Notes under the pieces: model-generated
The model's input: only the letters and a program-made list of their open reading frames with translations
Database searches by the model: none
What the model was told of the DNA's origin: nothing
Part shown: positions 25,893 through 32,715 of the stretch, one piece after another
How the letters are laid out: every line of letters starts with the position of its first letter
Position numbering within the stretch: position 1 is the first letter of the stretch
Translations under genes and position numbers: made by a program
Source: Clostridia bacterium
Lineage (GTDB): Bacteria > Bacillota > Clostridia > Oscillospirales > CAG-382
Assembly (NCBI GenBank): GCA_017397805.1
Contig: JAFQHW010000073.1
Coordinates: 1-43,280 of the forward strand
Direction of reading: 5' to 3'
DNA: 43,280 bases

Positions 25893-26948
25893 TCAGTTAT
25901 AATGAGCGTTTATGTTCTTACCGGATTTAAGGGCGTGCAAAAGCTCTCTTGTTTCGTAGTCGGTTTCGCCGGTGTCAACCGCTTTTTGCAACCAATAGAT
26001 TGCGTCGCTTCGCTTGCCTTCGATAAGACAATGCCTTGCGTAGTTATCCATACCGAGAGCATCGCCCATTTCAGCCGCTTCCTTAAACAACTGCTTGGCG
26101 GTGGCATATCTGCCGGCGCTTTCGCATTCAAGTCCTCTTATGCGTTTTTCGGCGGCTCTTTCTTTTTTGCTTGCCGCTTCCGCTATCCTTCTTTCTTCTT
26201 CCAAACGGCGGCGCTCTACCTCTTCGGGATCTACGCTAAGCCAATAATTTTCGGTGGAACTCATTAAACCCGTAATGGATTCGGTTTTGCAAAACACGGA
26301 ATTGATGGATTGAGAAAACGATATGATCAAGCCGTACACAAAAAACAAAATCGCAACAACCACCACAAGACCAAGCAACATTGATATGCTGAATTCGGTT
26401 TCAAGAACCAAAAACGAGTACACTAAAAACGCACAAAAGGCAAGAATGAAAAGAATACTGCAAAGGGTGTTGCTTGAACCGCTGTAAGAGGTTTTTGACG
26501 ACACTGTTTTTGTCAGTTCGTACAGCTTCTTTGCCTTTTGGGCATCGGTGCCTTCAAAATCGCCGTCGGTTTTGGGGTGAACCGTCAAGGACACGATAAT
26601 GGCAATAACCGCCGAAACCGCAAAGGGGATAATAAAAGCAGCGACAACCAATATAAGCCAATAATAGTACCATTCCAAACCGTCTATGGGGAACAATCCC
26701 GAAAAAACGTTCCACGCATCGGTCATAAAGGCGGTCTTTTCAAAAGCCACCATCTCATCCGCAGAGCTGGTTGTATAAATAGCTCCGTAAACGAGCACAA
26801 GGCTTATAAGCATAAACAAAAAGTTGCCCAAGGGGGTGATTATCTTTCTTGTCAGGTATTTACGCTCAACCTTTTTTGAGGTGGCAAGCATATAATCCTT
26901 AACGTCTTCAAAATTCTCTTTGGTAACACTTTCAGGTAGTTTAGCCAT
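25893..26948 (-). CDS. Unknown membrane protein with Sel1/TPR-like tail
   Basis: 351 residues. Four membrane helices (about 40-58, 90-118, 160-178, 185-212) and a C-terminal cytoplasmic part with a charged coiled coil (EEVERRRLEEERRIAEAASKKERAAEKR, about 243-270). Then come two Sel1-like repeats (AKQLFKEAAEMGDALGMDNYARH and AIYWLQKAVDTGETDYETRELL). Sel1 repeats usually serve protein-protein contacts. AGAGGA precedes ATG 26948. It is convergent with the exporter operon and follows the CLC gene by ~40 bases on the same strand, so the two may share a transcript. Function unknown. Confidence 0.75.
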   Translation of the reverse strand: MAKLPESVTKENFEDVKDYMLATSKKVERKYLTRKIITPLGNFLFMLISLVLVYGAIYTTSSADEMVAFEKTAFMTDAWNVFSGLFPIDGLEWYYYWLILVVAAFIIPFAVSAVIAIIVSLTVHPKTDGDFEGTDAQKAKKLYELTKTVSSKTSYSGSSNTLCSILFILAFCAFLVYSFLVLETEFSISMLLGLVVVVAILFFVYGLIISFSQSINSVFCKTESITGLMSSTENYWLSVDPEEVERRRLEEERRIAEAASKKERAAEKRIRGLECESAGRYATAKQLFKEAAEMGDALGMDNYARHCLIEGKRSDAIYWLQKAVDTGETDYETRELLHALKSGKNINAHYN

Positions 26949-26987
26949 GTTCGTATCCTCTTTTCCTTAGTTTGCATTATTAATATA

Positions 26988-28238
26988 TCATATATCTTCT
27001 TCCTTGTAAACTGCTTTCTTCCTCAGTGCCAAAAGAGGTGAAGTAAATAATCTGTTTTCAAAAAGTCCCTTGGGGGAAGATAAAAGCCATAGGGGTACGC
27101 AAATCAAAGCAACGTAAGGAAGCACGGAAAATCCAAAAAGCTCAATCCCAAGGAAAACGGCACCCACAAAGCTGTTTGCGGCACAGCAGAACAAGCCTAC
27201 CAAGCCAAGCGCCGCCGCCAAGCCTACGTCCAACCCCAAAACACCGCCGAAAAAGCAACCGAAGGTTGCGCCCACGCAAAAGGCGGGGACGATCTCGCCG
27301 CCCTTAAATCCCGCGGCTATGGTGACGGAGGTAAAAAGGATTTTAAGCAGAAAATCGTACCAATCGGAGTTGCCTTCCACTGCGGAAATCGCCATATGCA
27401 TACCCGAACCGTTATAGCGCATATCGCCCACCGCGGCGGTCAAAAGGATGATCAGCAAAGAGAACGCAAGGGTTCTTATAAGCGGATTTGAAATCGCCTT
27501 CTTCGCCCATTCCTTTCCTTTTTCAAAGGCAAAGCACATCACGGCTCCCGCTAAAGCGATCCCTATCGCCAAAACTAAAATTTTTAAAATCAAAATCGGT
27601 GAAAAAGATGCGGCAAAATCTAAATTAATGCGTTCCTCCGCCACGCCTGAAAGGGAAGCGCATTTCTTTGCAACCATTGAAGCGATAAAACAAGGCAATG
27701 CCGCCCAAGGCAAGGTGCGCTTGCTTACTTTGAACTCCAAAACGAAAAACAAAGCCGTCAGCGGGGTGCCGAAAACGCTTGCGAACAAAGCGCACATTCC
27801 GCTCATAATAAATACGGTTCGGCATCGACCTTTAAGCCTTAAAACATCCGAAACCGCCGCACCGCCCGCGCCGCCTATTTGAAGCGCCGCCCCCTCTTTC
27901 CCCGCAGAGCCGCCGAAAAGGTGGGTTATAGCGGTGGAAACGAATATAAGGGGTGCCGCCACTGCGCGGATCTTGCTTCCGCTTTTAAGCTGAGGTATGA
28001 TCTCGTTAACTCCCCGATGGGCATCCATTTTGAAGTAGCGGTACACCAAAACGGTGAGCACACCGCCCAAAGGCAGAAAAAGGATAAGCCAAGGTGTGCT
28101 TTCTCTCAAATCCGTAACGAAAGACAAAAGATAAGAAAAAGCCGTACCCACCAAGCCGCCAAGTATGCCCGCCAACGCTCCGAGGGCACATAATTTTAAT
28201 GGTAAAAGAAGCTTTTTTGCAAAATCTATAAGTTTCAT
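26988..28238 (-). CDS. CLC-family anion transporter, possibly the fluoride-exporting CLC-F subtype
   Basis: 416 residues from ATG 28238 (a TTG two codons upstream is also in frame). About ten membrane helices. GGSAGKEGAALQIGG is the GKEGP-type motif with the gating Glu. GFKGGEIVPAFCVGATFG is the third CLC signature in a form I associate with CLC-F (FKGGE-x-x-P). The GSGIP motif is not conserved (NEIIPQL in its place), also seen in fluoride-type members. Members exchange F- or Cl- for protons. No fluoride riboswitch is seen upstream, so the ion is unproven. Confidence 0.85.
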   Translation of the reverse strand: MKLIDFAKKLLLPLKLCALGALAGILGGLVGTAFSYLLSFVTDLRESTPWLILFLPLGGVLTVLVYRYFKMDAHRGVNEIIPQLKSGSKIRAVAAPLIFVSTAITHLFGGSAGKEGAALQIGGAGGAAVSDVLRLKGRCRTVFIMSGMCALFASVFGTPLTALFFVLEFKVSKRTLPWAALPCFIASMVAKKCASLSGVAEERINLDFAASFSPILILKILVLAIGIALAGAVMCFAFEKGKEWAKKAISNPLIRTLAFSLLIILLTAAVGDMRYNGSGMHMAISAVEGNSDWYDFLLKILFTSVTIAAGFKGGEIVPAFCVGATFGCFFGGVLGLDVGLAAALGLVGLFCCAANSFVGAVFLGIELFGFSVLPYVALICVPLWLLSSPKGLFENRLFTSPLLALRKKAVYKEEDI

Positions 28239-28271
28239 AAACAAAACCGCCGAGGTTAATATTTTTACGCT

Positions 28272-28300
28272 ATTCTATCACATATGTGTCGAAAAGTAAA
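28272..28300 (-). promoter_or_regulatory. Promoter of the CLC gene with a palindrome in the spacer
   Basis: On the minus strand TTTACT (28295-28300) and TAGAAT (28272-28277), 17 bases apart. The spacer holds the 10-bp palindrome CACATATGTG (28279-28288), a possible operator. Confidence 0.65.
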
Positions 28301-28357
28301 CTAAAACGGCAAAAATCTTCTCAATTTATCTTTTTATGCAAACAAACTATACAATCG

Positions 28358-28376
28358 GCAACGATTGTGCTATAAT
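28358..28376 (+). promoter_or_regulatory. Extended -10 promoter of the 28410 gene
   Basis: TGCTATAAT (28368-28376) is an extended -10 element; the -35 candidate TATACA (28348-28353) is weak. Confidence 0.65.
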
Positions 28377-28409
28377 CAGGTTTGTAGTCAACGCGAAGGA
28401 GGAAACACG

Positions 28410-29222
28410 GTGTTTAATATATTTGGGAAAAAGCAACGGCAGACCGTGTCGGTTGAGGAGCTTACCCTTACCACTATGGGTATGCGGTTTACACACGTGT
28501 ATAAAATCAGCAAAGCCGATGGAGCTTTTACGCTTTTCCGTTATCGTAAAACGTATAGAGGCGGTGAGGACGGCTTGGAGCTTGAAATAAAAACCAACTG
28601 CATCGAGGCTGATTTTATCAAGCTGATGAACGACTGCAACGTTTTAAGCTGGGACGGTTTTCACGGCAAGCATCCCAAAAACGTATCCGACGGTACAATG
28701 TTTAATTTTTCGGCAACGGTAAACGAGGATAGGCAAATAAAAGCAGACGGCTCGGAAAACTTTCCCCGCGGATACCGTGAATTTGTGAGAACGCTTGACC
28801 AAATGCTTTACGATGCATCCGCGGCGTATGAAGAAAAGAACTCAAAGGCATTGGAATCCTTTCATACCGACCTTACTTTCGGAATCGAAGAAAAGATATG
28901 CCTTGACCTGAACAAAAAACAGTTGTTGCTTACCGTTGGGGCAAAACCTTACGTTATCACCGGCGGTGAAATCGAGAGCTTTGAAGAGGTTATTAGTGAG
29001 GTGTGCGAAAGTGCCGATGACAAAGGGTATAGGTTTTGCTTAAATCTCAGCGTAAACACACCCATATTTGATAAAATAATGGTGGATCTGACCAAGGGTA
29101 ATCGCCCCGCTAAACCCGATGAGGCTTGGTATTTGGAATGCCATATGCAATTGTTGGAGCTGAAATCATGGCTCAGAGAATGGACTTACACACCAAGCAT
29201 GGAGCAAACCTTTTTGGGATAA
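28410..29222 (+). CDS. Unknown soluble protein
   Basis: 270 residues from GTG 28410, chosen because AAGGAGG (28396-28402) is 7 bases upstream; a longer frame from 28365 would overlap the promoter and lacks a ribosome site. No signal peptide or membrane helix. The protein is mixed alpha/beta with an early FTHVYKISKADGAFTLFRYRKTYRGGEDGLELE strand region, Trp/Tyr-rich ends and no catalytic motif I recognise. It stands alone between the CLC gene on the opposite strand and a pseudogene region. Confidence 0.75.
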   Translation: MFNIFGKKQRQTVSVEELTLTTMGMRFTHVYKISKADGAFTLFRYRKTYRGGEDGLELEIKTNCIEADFIKLMNDCNVLSWDGFHGKHPKNVSDGTMFNFSATVNEDRQIKADGSENFPRGYREFVRTLDQMLYDASAAYEEKNSKALESFHTDLTFGIEEKICLDLNKKQLLLTVGAKPYVITGGEIESFEEVISEVCESADDKGYRFCLNLSVNTPIFDKIMVDLTKGNRPAKPDEAWYLECHMQLLELKSWLREWTYTPSMEQTFLG

Positions 29223-29245
29223 GAGCCTTGTTTTTGTGTTGACAC

Positions 29246-29407
29246 TATGAGTTTCGTCTTCTGCCCATGCCTGATATTTTTGTTAGTGTATAGCATTCGT
29301 CACACATAGATGCAACGTCGGGAGAGTGGCTGACCAAAATTACGCACTTTCCGCGATTTGCAAGGTCGCGGAAGATATCCATAATCTCTTTTTGCGGGTA
29401 GCGGAAT
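29246..29407 (-). pseudogene. 3' remnant of an ABC transporter ATPase
   Basis: Read on the minus strand, an open stretch of ~53 codons begins YPQKEIMDIFRDLANRGK, continues CVILVSHSPDVASMCDE, and ends at a TAG at 29246-29248. VILVSHSPDVA is the switch-histidine segment of an ABC ATPase (MacB/LolD-like). A stop codon lies in frame just upstream (near 29410), and the Walker A, signature and Walker B parts are missing, so only the last quarter survives. Its truncated end faces the group II intron remnant, which suggests loss through insertion and deletion. Confidence 0.7.
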
Positions 29408-29432
29408 ACTTACACACACCATAACAAACAAA

Positions 29433-29480
29433 AGACTTGCACACCGAGGATACTATGACATATCCGAGGCATACAAGTCT
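29433..29480 (-). terminator. Long hairpin, possible terminator of the esterase gene
   Basis: AGACTTG and CAAGTCT arms about 48 bases apart with inner pairing (CCGAGGAT/ATCCGAGG region). On the minus strand the second arm runs into TTTTGTTTGTT. Confidence 0.5.
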
Positions 29481-29495
29481 CTGCATTATTTATGA

Positions 29496-29576
29496 TTGAA
29501 CCGCCGTGTACCGAACGGTACGCACGGTGGTGTGAGAGGACAGCTAATCAAGTAATGGTTAGCTTCCTGCTCGATT
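29496..29576 (+). mobile_element. Group II intron 3' end (domains V and VI), remnant
   Basis: CCGCCGTG (29501-29508) pairs with CACGGTGG (29523-29530) and TACC with GGTA (29509-29512, 29517-29520) around a GAAC loop, leaving a two-base bulge (CG, 29521-29522). This is the domain V fold. GTGTGAGAGG then leads to a second hairpin (AGCTAA 29542-29547 with TTAGCT 29559-29564) and ends CTGCTCGATT, like the 3' end of bacterial group II introns. No reverse transcriptase frame, 5' end (GTGYG) or earlier domains are found, so it is a fragment. Confidence 0.75.
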
Positions 29577-29600
29577 TTCGTATTGATATTGTGATCGCAA

Positions 29601-30233
29601 CTATGCTTTCTTCTTTGACAACAGCCATTCAAGCGTTTCTTCACCGAAAGCTCTGTGCCAGGAGGCGTGCCCTACACCCTCGTACAAATCGCACTTAACG
29701 TTAGGGTTTACGCCCTTTAAGGCTTCTACCATTTCAATGGTGCGGGAGGGTGCAACCGCCTTATCCTCAAGACCGTGGAAAGCCCAAACAGGCATCGTTA
29801 TGCGGCTTGCCTTTTGCGCCTCACCGCCGCCGCAGCAAGGGGCGATTGCCGCAAACATCTCGGGATACTCTGCGGCGGCGTGCCACGTTCCGTAACCGCC
29901 CATGCTCATACCGCAAAGATATATTCTGTTTTCATCAGCAGAAAACTTTTTCATCATCTGCTCTGTAAAGCTCTTAACGTTTTCGATTTTCGCCGCCCAA
30001 AAGGTGTCCTCGGGGCATTGAGGCATTACCAAAACACAGTCCTTTAAATTGTTATCGTTCACCGTGTTGGGAAAACCGTGTATAAGAACCCTGTCCAGCT
30101 CATCTTCACCGTTGCCTCGCTCTGCTGAACCGTGAAGCTGTATAAGTAAAGCAGGACTGTCGCTCAGTTTATCCGGAACGTAGGCAATATAGGGAAACAC
30201 CTCGTTAAAACCGTTTTTTCTTATTATTTTCAT
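29601..30233 (-). CDS. Alpha/beta-hydrolase, phospholipase/carboxylesterase or feruloyl-esterase type
   Basis: 210 residues without signal peptide. The nucleophile elbow is GMSMGGYG (Ser near 110), the acid is Asp in HGLEDKAV (near 157) and the histidine is in GVGHASW (near 191), so a full catalytic triad is present. LLIQLHGSAERG carries the oxyanion-hole region. This pattern fits intracellular esterases of the dienelactone hydrolase/PHB-depolymerase-like group. AGGTG precedes ATG 30233, and a TTTACT/TATAAT promoter lies at 30255-30284. Substrate unknown. Confidence 0.88.
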   Translation of the reverse strand: MKIIRKNGFNEVFPYIAYVPDKLSDSPALLIQLHGSAERGNGEDELDRVLIHGFPNTVNDNNLKDCVLVMPQCPEDTFWAAKIENVKSFTEQMMKKFSADENRIYLCGMSMGGYGTWHAAAEYPEMFAAIAPCCGGGEAQKASRITMPVWAFHGLEDKAVAPSRTIEMVEALKGVNPNVKCDLYEGVGHASWHRAFGEETLEWLLSKKKA

Positions 30234-30254
30234 GTTTAATCACCTCGCTCTTTA

Positions 30255-30284
30255 ATTATAACGCAAACATTTTAAAAAGTAAAT
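30255..30284 (-). promoter_or_regulatory. Promoter of the esterase gene
   Basis: On the minus strand TTTACT (30279-30284) and TATAAT (30255-30260), 18 bases apart. Confidence 0.75.
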
Positions 30285-30289
30285 ACGCC

Positions 30290-30382
30290 GTATAAATCTT
30301 TTCGCTTTGACCGGAATATTCAGAAGAATTGACGACTTAGGGCAGGGTTTATTGGGCAATACATAGTGCGGTGGAGATATAG
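30290..30382 (+). pseudogene. Decayed spoVT-head/tail unit (copy A)
   Basis: GTATAAAT at 30290-30297 matches the -35 region of the later units. Bases 30313-30346 correspond to part of the spoVT 5' end (GI-x-RRIDDLG is still readable), and 30347-30382 match the tail found in the other units, including ATACATAGTGCGGTG and, in one frame, IHSAVE followed by TAG. Most of the head and leader is deleted and the frame between head and tail is broken. Confidence 0.65.
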
Positions 30383-30458
30383 ATTCTCAAACGCTTATAA
30401 GTTAAACCGCAAAAGATGTAATTTTTTAGAAGTTTTTAGGGTTATAACCGCAAAACTA

Positions 30459-30501
30459 TTGACGAAGGACGCTCCGTGTGCTATACTAACAGCACACGGA
30501 G
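30459..30501 (+). promoter_or_regulatory. Promoter of the DUF4143 ATPase with an 11-bp palindrome over the -10 box
   Basis: TTGACG (30459-30464) and TATACT (30482-30487) are 17 bases apart. CTCCGTGTGCT (30472-30482) and AGCACACGGAG (30491-30501) form a perfect 11-bp inverted repeat with an 8-base centre. It covers the -10 box, the start site and the ribosome site. Because the left arm precedes the start site, it would act as a DNA operator and not as an RNA hairpin. Confidence 0.75.
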
Positions 30502-30510
30502 GTGTTTTAT

Positions 30511-31719
30511 ATGATATTCAGGGAAAACTATGTAAAAAAGATAATGGCGTTCACCGATACACCTTTTGTTAAAATTCTTACGGGTGTTCGCCGTTCGGGA
30601 AAGTCCACCATTATGCAGATGGTAATGGATGAACTTAGCAAAAAGGGTATTCCCGAAGAAAGAATAGTAAGCTATCGCTTTGACTCAATGGAATATGAAG
30701 GTTTGACCGCAAAGCAGTTATACGAAATGCTTAAAACGAAATTATCCGATACGGAGAAAACATACTTGTTCCTTGATGAAGTACAGGAAATATCCTTTTG
30801 GGAGAAAACCGTAAATTCCATCAATACTGATTTTAACGTGGATATATACGTTACCGGTTCTAACTCCCGTATGATGTCTTCCGAGATTTCGACCTATCTC
30901 ACGGGTCGTTACGTGTCCTTCCGTATATTCACTCTTTCCTTTGAGGAGTATCTTATATTTAAGAAGCAGTACGGACAGGTAGAAGATGTTCACAAAGAAC
31001 TGGTTAACTATATTAAGTACGGCGGTTTCCCCGCAATACACTTGCAGGAGTATCCGCTGGACAATGCTTATACTATCGTTCGTGATATATATAACTCCAC
31101 CATCTTCTCCGACATCGTTAAGAGAAACCAAGTTCGCAAGGTTGACCAGTTGGAGCGAGTTGTAAAGTTTGTCTTCGACAACGTGGGCAAGACCTTCTCG
31201 GCAAAGTCTGTTTCCGATTATCTCAAGTCCGAGCATCGCGCCATAGACAACGAAACTGTATATAGTTATCTCGAAAAATTGGAGAGCGCTTATATCTTAC
31301 ACCGTTGTTCAAGATACGACATTCAGGGGAAGGAACTCTTAAAAACACAGGAAAAGTTCTATCTTGCGGACAGTTCTTTCAAATACAGTGTATTGGGTTA
31401 TAGCGAACAAAGTGTTGCCGCGATGCTTGAAAACGTTGTTTATCTCGAACTGCTTCGTAGGGGTTATGAAGTGTGTATCGGCAAGACACAAGGCGGTGAA
31501 ATTGATTTTATCGCCACCAGACAGAACGATAAGCTCTATATTCAGATAACCAAGGAAATCAAATCGGAGAAGACCGAAAAGAGAGAATACGACCGTCTTC
31601 TCGAAATAAATGATAATTATCCAAAGTATCTTTTAACAACCGACGATTTTGCAGGCGGCAATTATCAGGGCATAAAAACAATGCACGTTGCGGATTTTTT
31701 GCTTTCAAAGGAATATTAA
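30511..31719 (+). CDS. AAA ATPase of the AAA_14/DUF4143 family
   Basis: 402 residues. ATG 30511 is used because GGAGG lies 8 bases upstream; GTG 30502 overlaps it. Walker A GVRRSGKST (about 25-33), Walker B YLFLDEVQEI, the sensor segment IYVTGSNSRMMSSEISTYLTGRY, and the C-terminal DUF4143 part with the nuclease-like GGEIDFIA motif identify the family. These ATPases are widespread in gut bacteria and archaea, often in accessory regions; their function is unsettled. It stands alone behind a palindromic promoter and before a strong terminator. Confidence 0.93.
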   Translation: MIFRENYVKKIMAFTDTPFVKILTGVRRSGKSTIMQMVMDELSKKGIPEERIVSYRFDSMEYEGLTAKQLYEMLKTKLSDTEKTYLFLDEVQEISFWEKTVNSINTDFNVDIYVTGSNSRMMSSEISTYLTGRYVSFRIFTLSFEEYLIFKKQYGQVEDVHKELVNYIKYGGFPAIHLQEYPLDNAYTIVRDIYNSTIFSDIVKRNQVRKVDQLERVVKFVFDNVGKTFSAKSVSDYLKSEHRAIDNETVYSYLEKLESAYILHRCSRYDIQGKELLKTQEKFYLADSSFKYSVLGYSEQSVAAMLENVVYLELLRRGYEVCIGKTQGGEIDFIATRQNDKLYIQITKEIKSEKTEKREYDRLLEINDNYPKYLLTTDDFAGGNYQGIKTMHVADFLLSKEY

Positions 31720-31723
31720 AACG

Positions 31724-31768
31724 TTTAGGGAACAATACTGACGTAAAACGTCGCCATTGTTCCCTAAA
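31724..31768 (+). terminator. Terminator after the DUF4143 ATPase
   Basis: TTTAGGGAACAAT (31724-31736) pairs perfectly with ATTGTTCCCTAAA (31756-31768); an inner 5-bp stem (GACGT/ACGTC) fills the loop, and TTTTGT follows. Confidence 0.9.
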
Positions 31769-31832
31769 TTTTGTATTACGATACATAGTGTAATAGAAAG
31801 AGCAAAAGCGAGGTAAAATTCACCTCGCTTTT
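31769..31832 (+). pseudogene. Headless tail unit with terminator (copy B)
   Basis: 31769-31800 match the tail of the mini-spoVT genes at base level (TTTTGTATTACGATACATAGTG) and in frame (FCITIHSVIERAK). No spoVT head remains. An 11-bp terminator stem follows (31804-31814 with 31822-31832), as after the other copies, shared with the convergent regulator gene. Confidence 0.65.
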
Positions 31833-31853
31833 AGATTAATGGGATTTTTTGGA

Positions 31854-32096
31854 TTACTTGATTTCTTGCTCTAAATTATCAAATTCGGGTGTAGAAAAGA
31901 AATCTCCTAATGTTATTTCCAGTCCATCACAGAATTTTTTTATAGTTGTTATGGATATATCACGTCTGCTATTATCCATCATGCTATATGCAGTAGAGGG
32001 AGTAACTCCCGATTTATTTGCCAATTCATTTAATTTGATTTTTCTTTCTTGGCATAAAGTCATAAATCTTTTAGCAACAACATCTTTGACGCTCAT
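31854..32096 (-). CDS. Small XRE/Cro-type helix-turn-helix regulator
   Basis: 80 residues from ATG 32096; a GTG three codons upstream overlaps the GAGGTG ribosome site. The HTH is KLNELANKSGVTPSTAYSMMDNSRRDISITTIKKFCDGL, the classic Cro/C1 five-helix domain, with an acidic tail and no second domain. It is divergent from a small gene at 32211, and a perfect palindrome lies between them, so it may repress itself and that gene. Confidence 0.9.
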   Translation of the reverse strand: MSVKDVVAKRFMTLCQERKIKLNELANKSGVTPSTAYSMMDNSRRDISITTIKKFCDGLEITLGDFFSTPEFDNLEQEIK

Positions 32097-32136
32097 TTTC
32101 TTCACCTCAAAAATATTGTATGGAATTTTGCATTAC

Positions 32137-32148
32137 TGCGTATACGCA
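32137..32148. promoter_or_regulatory. Palindrome TGCGTATACGCA, candidate operator
   Basis: A perfect 12-bp palindrome between the divergent regulator (start 32096) and the small gene (start 32211), just upstream of the plus promoter. A further half site TTGCGTAA follows at 32150-32157 and overlaps that promoter's -35 box. Confidence 0.5.
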
Positions 32149-32149
32149 C

Positions 32150-32178
32150 TTGCGTAAATGTTTAAATGATGTTATAAT
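32150..32178 (+). promoter_or_regulatory. Promoter of the small Cys-rich gene
   Basis: TTGCGT (32150-32155) and TATAAT (32173-32178), 17 bases apart. Confidence 0.65.
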
Positions 32179-32210
32179 TTATAAACATAGTATATTTCGA
32201 GGTGTTTGAA

Positions 32211-32390
32211 ATGAATTGCGAAAACAAATTTTGTATCTATCAAAATGAAGGAAAATGTATATTAAATAAGGTTGATATAGATAGTTTGGGAATGTGTGCG
32301 GATTGCATTTAGCCTGACATAGATGAAAAAGTATTAAATCAAGCAAAATTAAAACTTTTAAGGGAATACCAAAAAGCAGAACATGATTAA
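32211..32390 (+). pseudogene. Small Cys-rich protein interrupted by an in-frame TAG
   Basis: GAGGTG precedes ATG 32211. The frame codes for 33 residues with five cysteines (MNCENKFCIY ... GKC ... MCADCI), stops at TAG 32310-32312, then stays open for 25 more codons (PDIDEKVLNQAKLKLLREYQ...) to a TAA at 32388-32390. Intact relatives, as I recall, continue past the Cys cluster into just such a charged helix, so the TAG probably replaces a Tyr or Trp codon. It is a pseudogene unless the stop is read through or the 33-residue form is enough. Confidence 0.6.
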
Positions 32391-32448
32391 ACCTTTATCT
32401 TTTGTCGTATGATAGCATGTAATGTTGTATTTCAAAGTAAATTCTTTT

Positions 32449-32478
32449 GCATAAACCTCCCCATTTTTACAAATACTA
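32449..32478 (+). promoter_or_regulatory. Sigma-G-like promoter of mini-spoVT copy C
   Basis: GCATA (32449-32453) and AATACTA (32472-32478), 18 bases apart, resemble the forespore sigma-G pattern (GHATR, CATnnTA). The same pair occurs before copy D and before intact spoVT. Confidence 0.55.
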
Positions 32479-32515
32479 ACACCGCAAATGTAAAAACAAG
32501 GAGAATTTATATATT

Positions 32516-32698
32516 ATGAAAGCAACAGGAATTGTAAGAAGAATAGACGACTTTGGCCGTGTTGTTATACCCAAAGAAATCAGAAGAACTATGCGAATCC
32601 GCGAAGGAGACCCCTCGCATACCTCATTGACACCAATCGACAGGTTTTGTATTGCGATACATAGTGCGGTGAATAGGTATAAAGAAACAGCGGAGTGA
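32516..32698 (+). CDS. Mini-SpoVT: AbrB head fused to novel tail (copy C)
   Basis: 60 residues. Residues 1-33 equal SpoVT except Leu13Phe and Glu32Asp (MKATGIVRRIDDFGRVVIPK ... RIREGDP). From residue 34 the sequence leaves SpoVT and reads SHTSLTPIDRFCIAIHSAVN, then RYKETAE. The break is at the same codon as in copy D. At base level the head is nearly identical to intact spoVT 1.6 kb downstream, so this copy is young. The truncated AbrB part keeps the Arg residues that contact DNA but lacks the second half of the swapped hairpin needed for the dimer barrel. It may be a real small protein, a dominant-negative partner of SpoVT, or an integration scar. AAGGAG is 12 bases before ATG. Confidence 0.6.
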   Translation: MKATGIVRRIDDFGRVVIPKEIRRTMRIREGDPSHTSLTPIDRFCIAIHSAVNRYKETAE

Positions 32699-32715
32699 AT
32701 TTCACTCCGCTGTTT
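32685..32715. terminator. Bidirectional terminator after copy C
   Basis: A perfect 14-bp stem (32685-32698 with 32702-32715, loop ATT) that includes the stop codons of both convergent frames; T-tracts on both sides. Confidence 0.85.

Noticed and set aside
28239..28300. Fluoride riboswitch before the CLC gene
   Set aside because: No GG-x-GATGG ... CC core or fitting stem is present on either strand.
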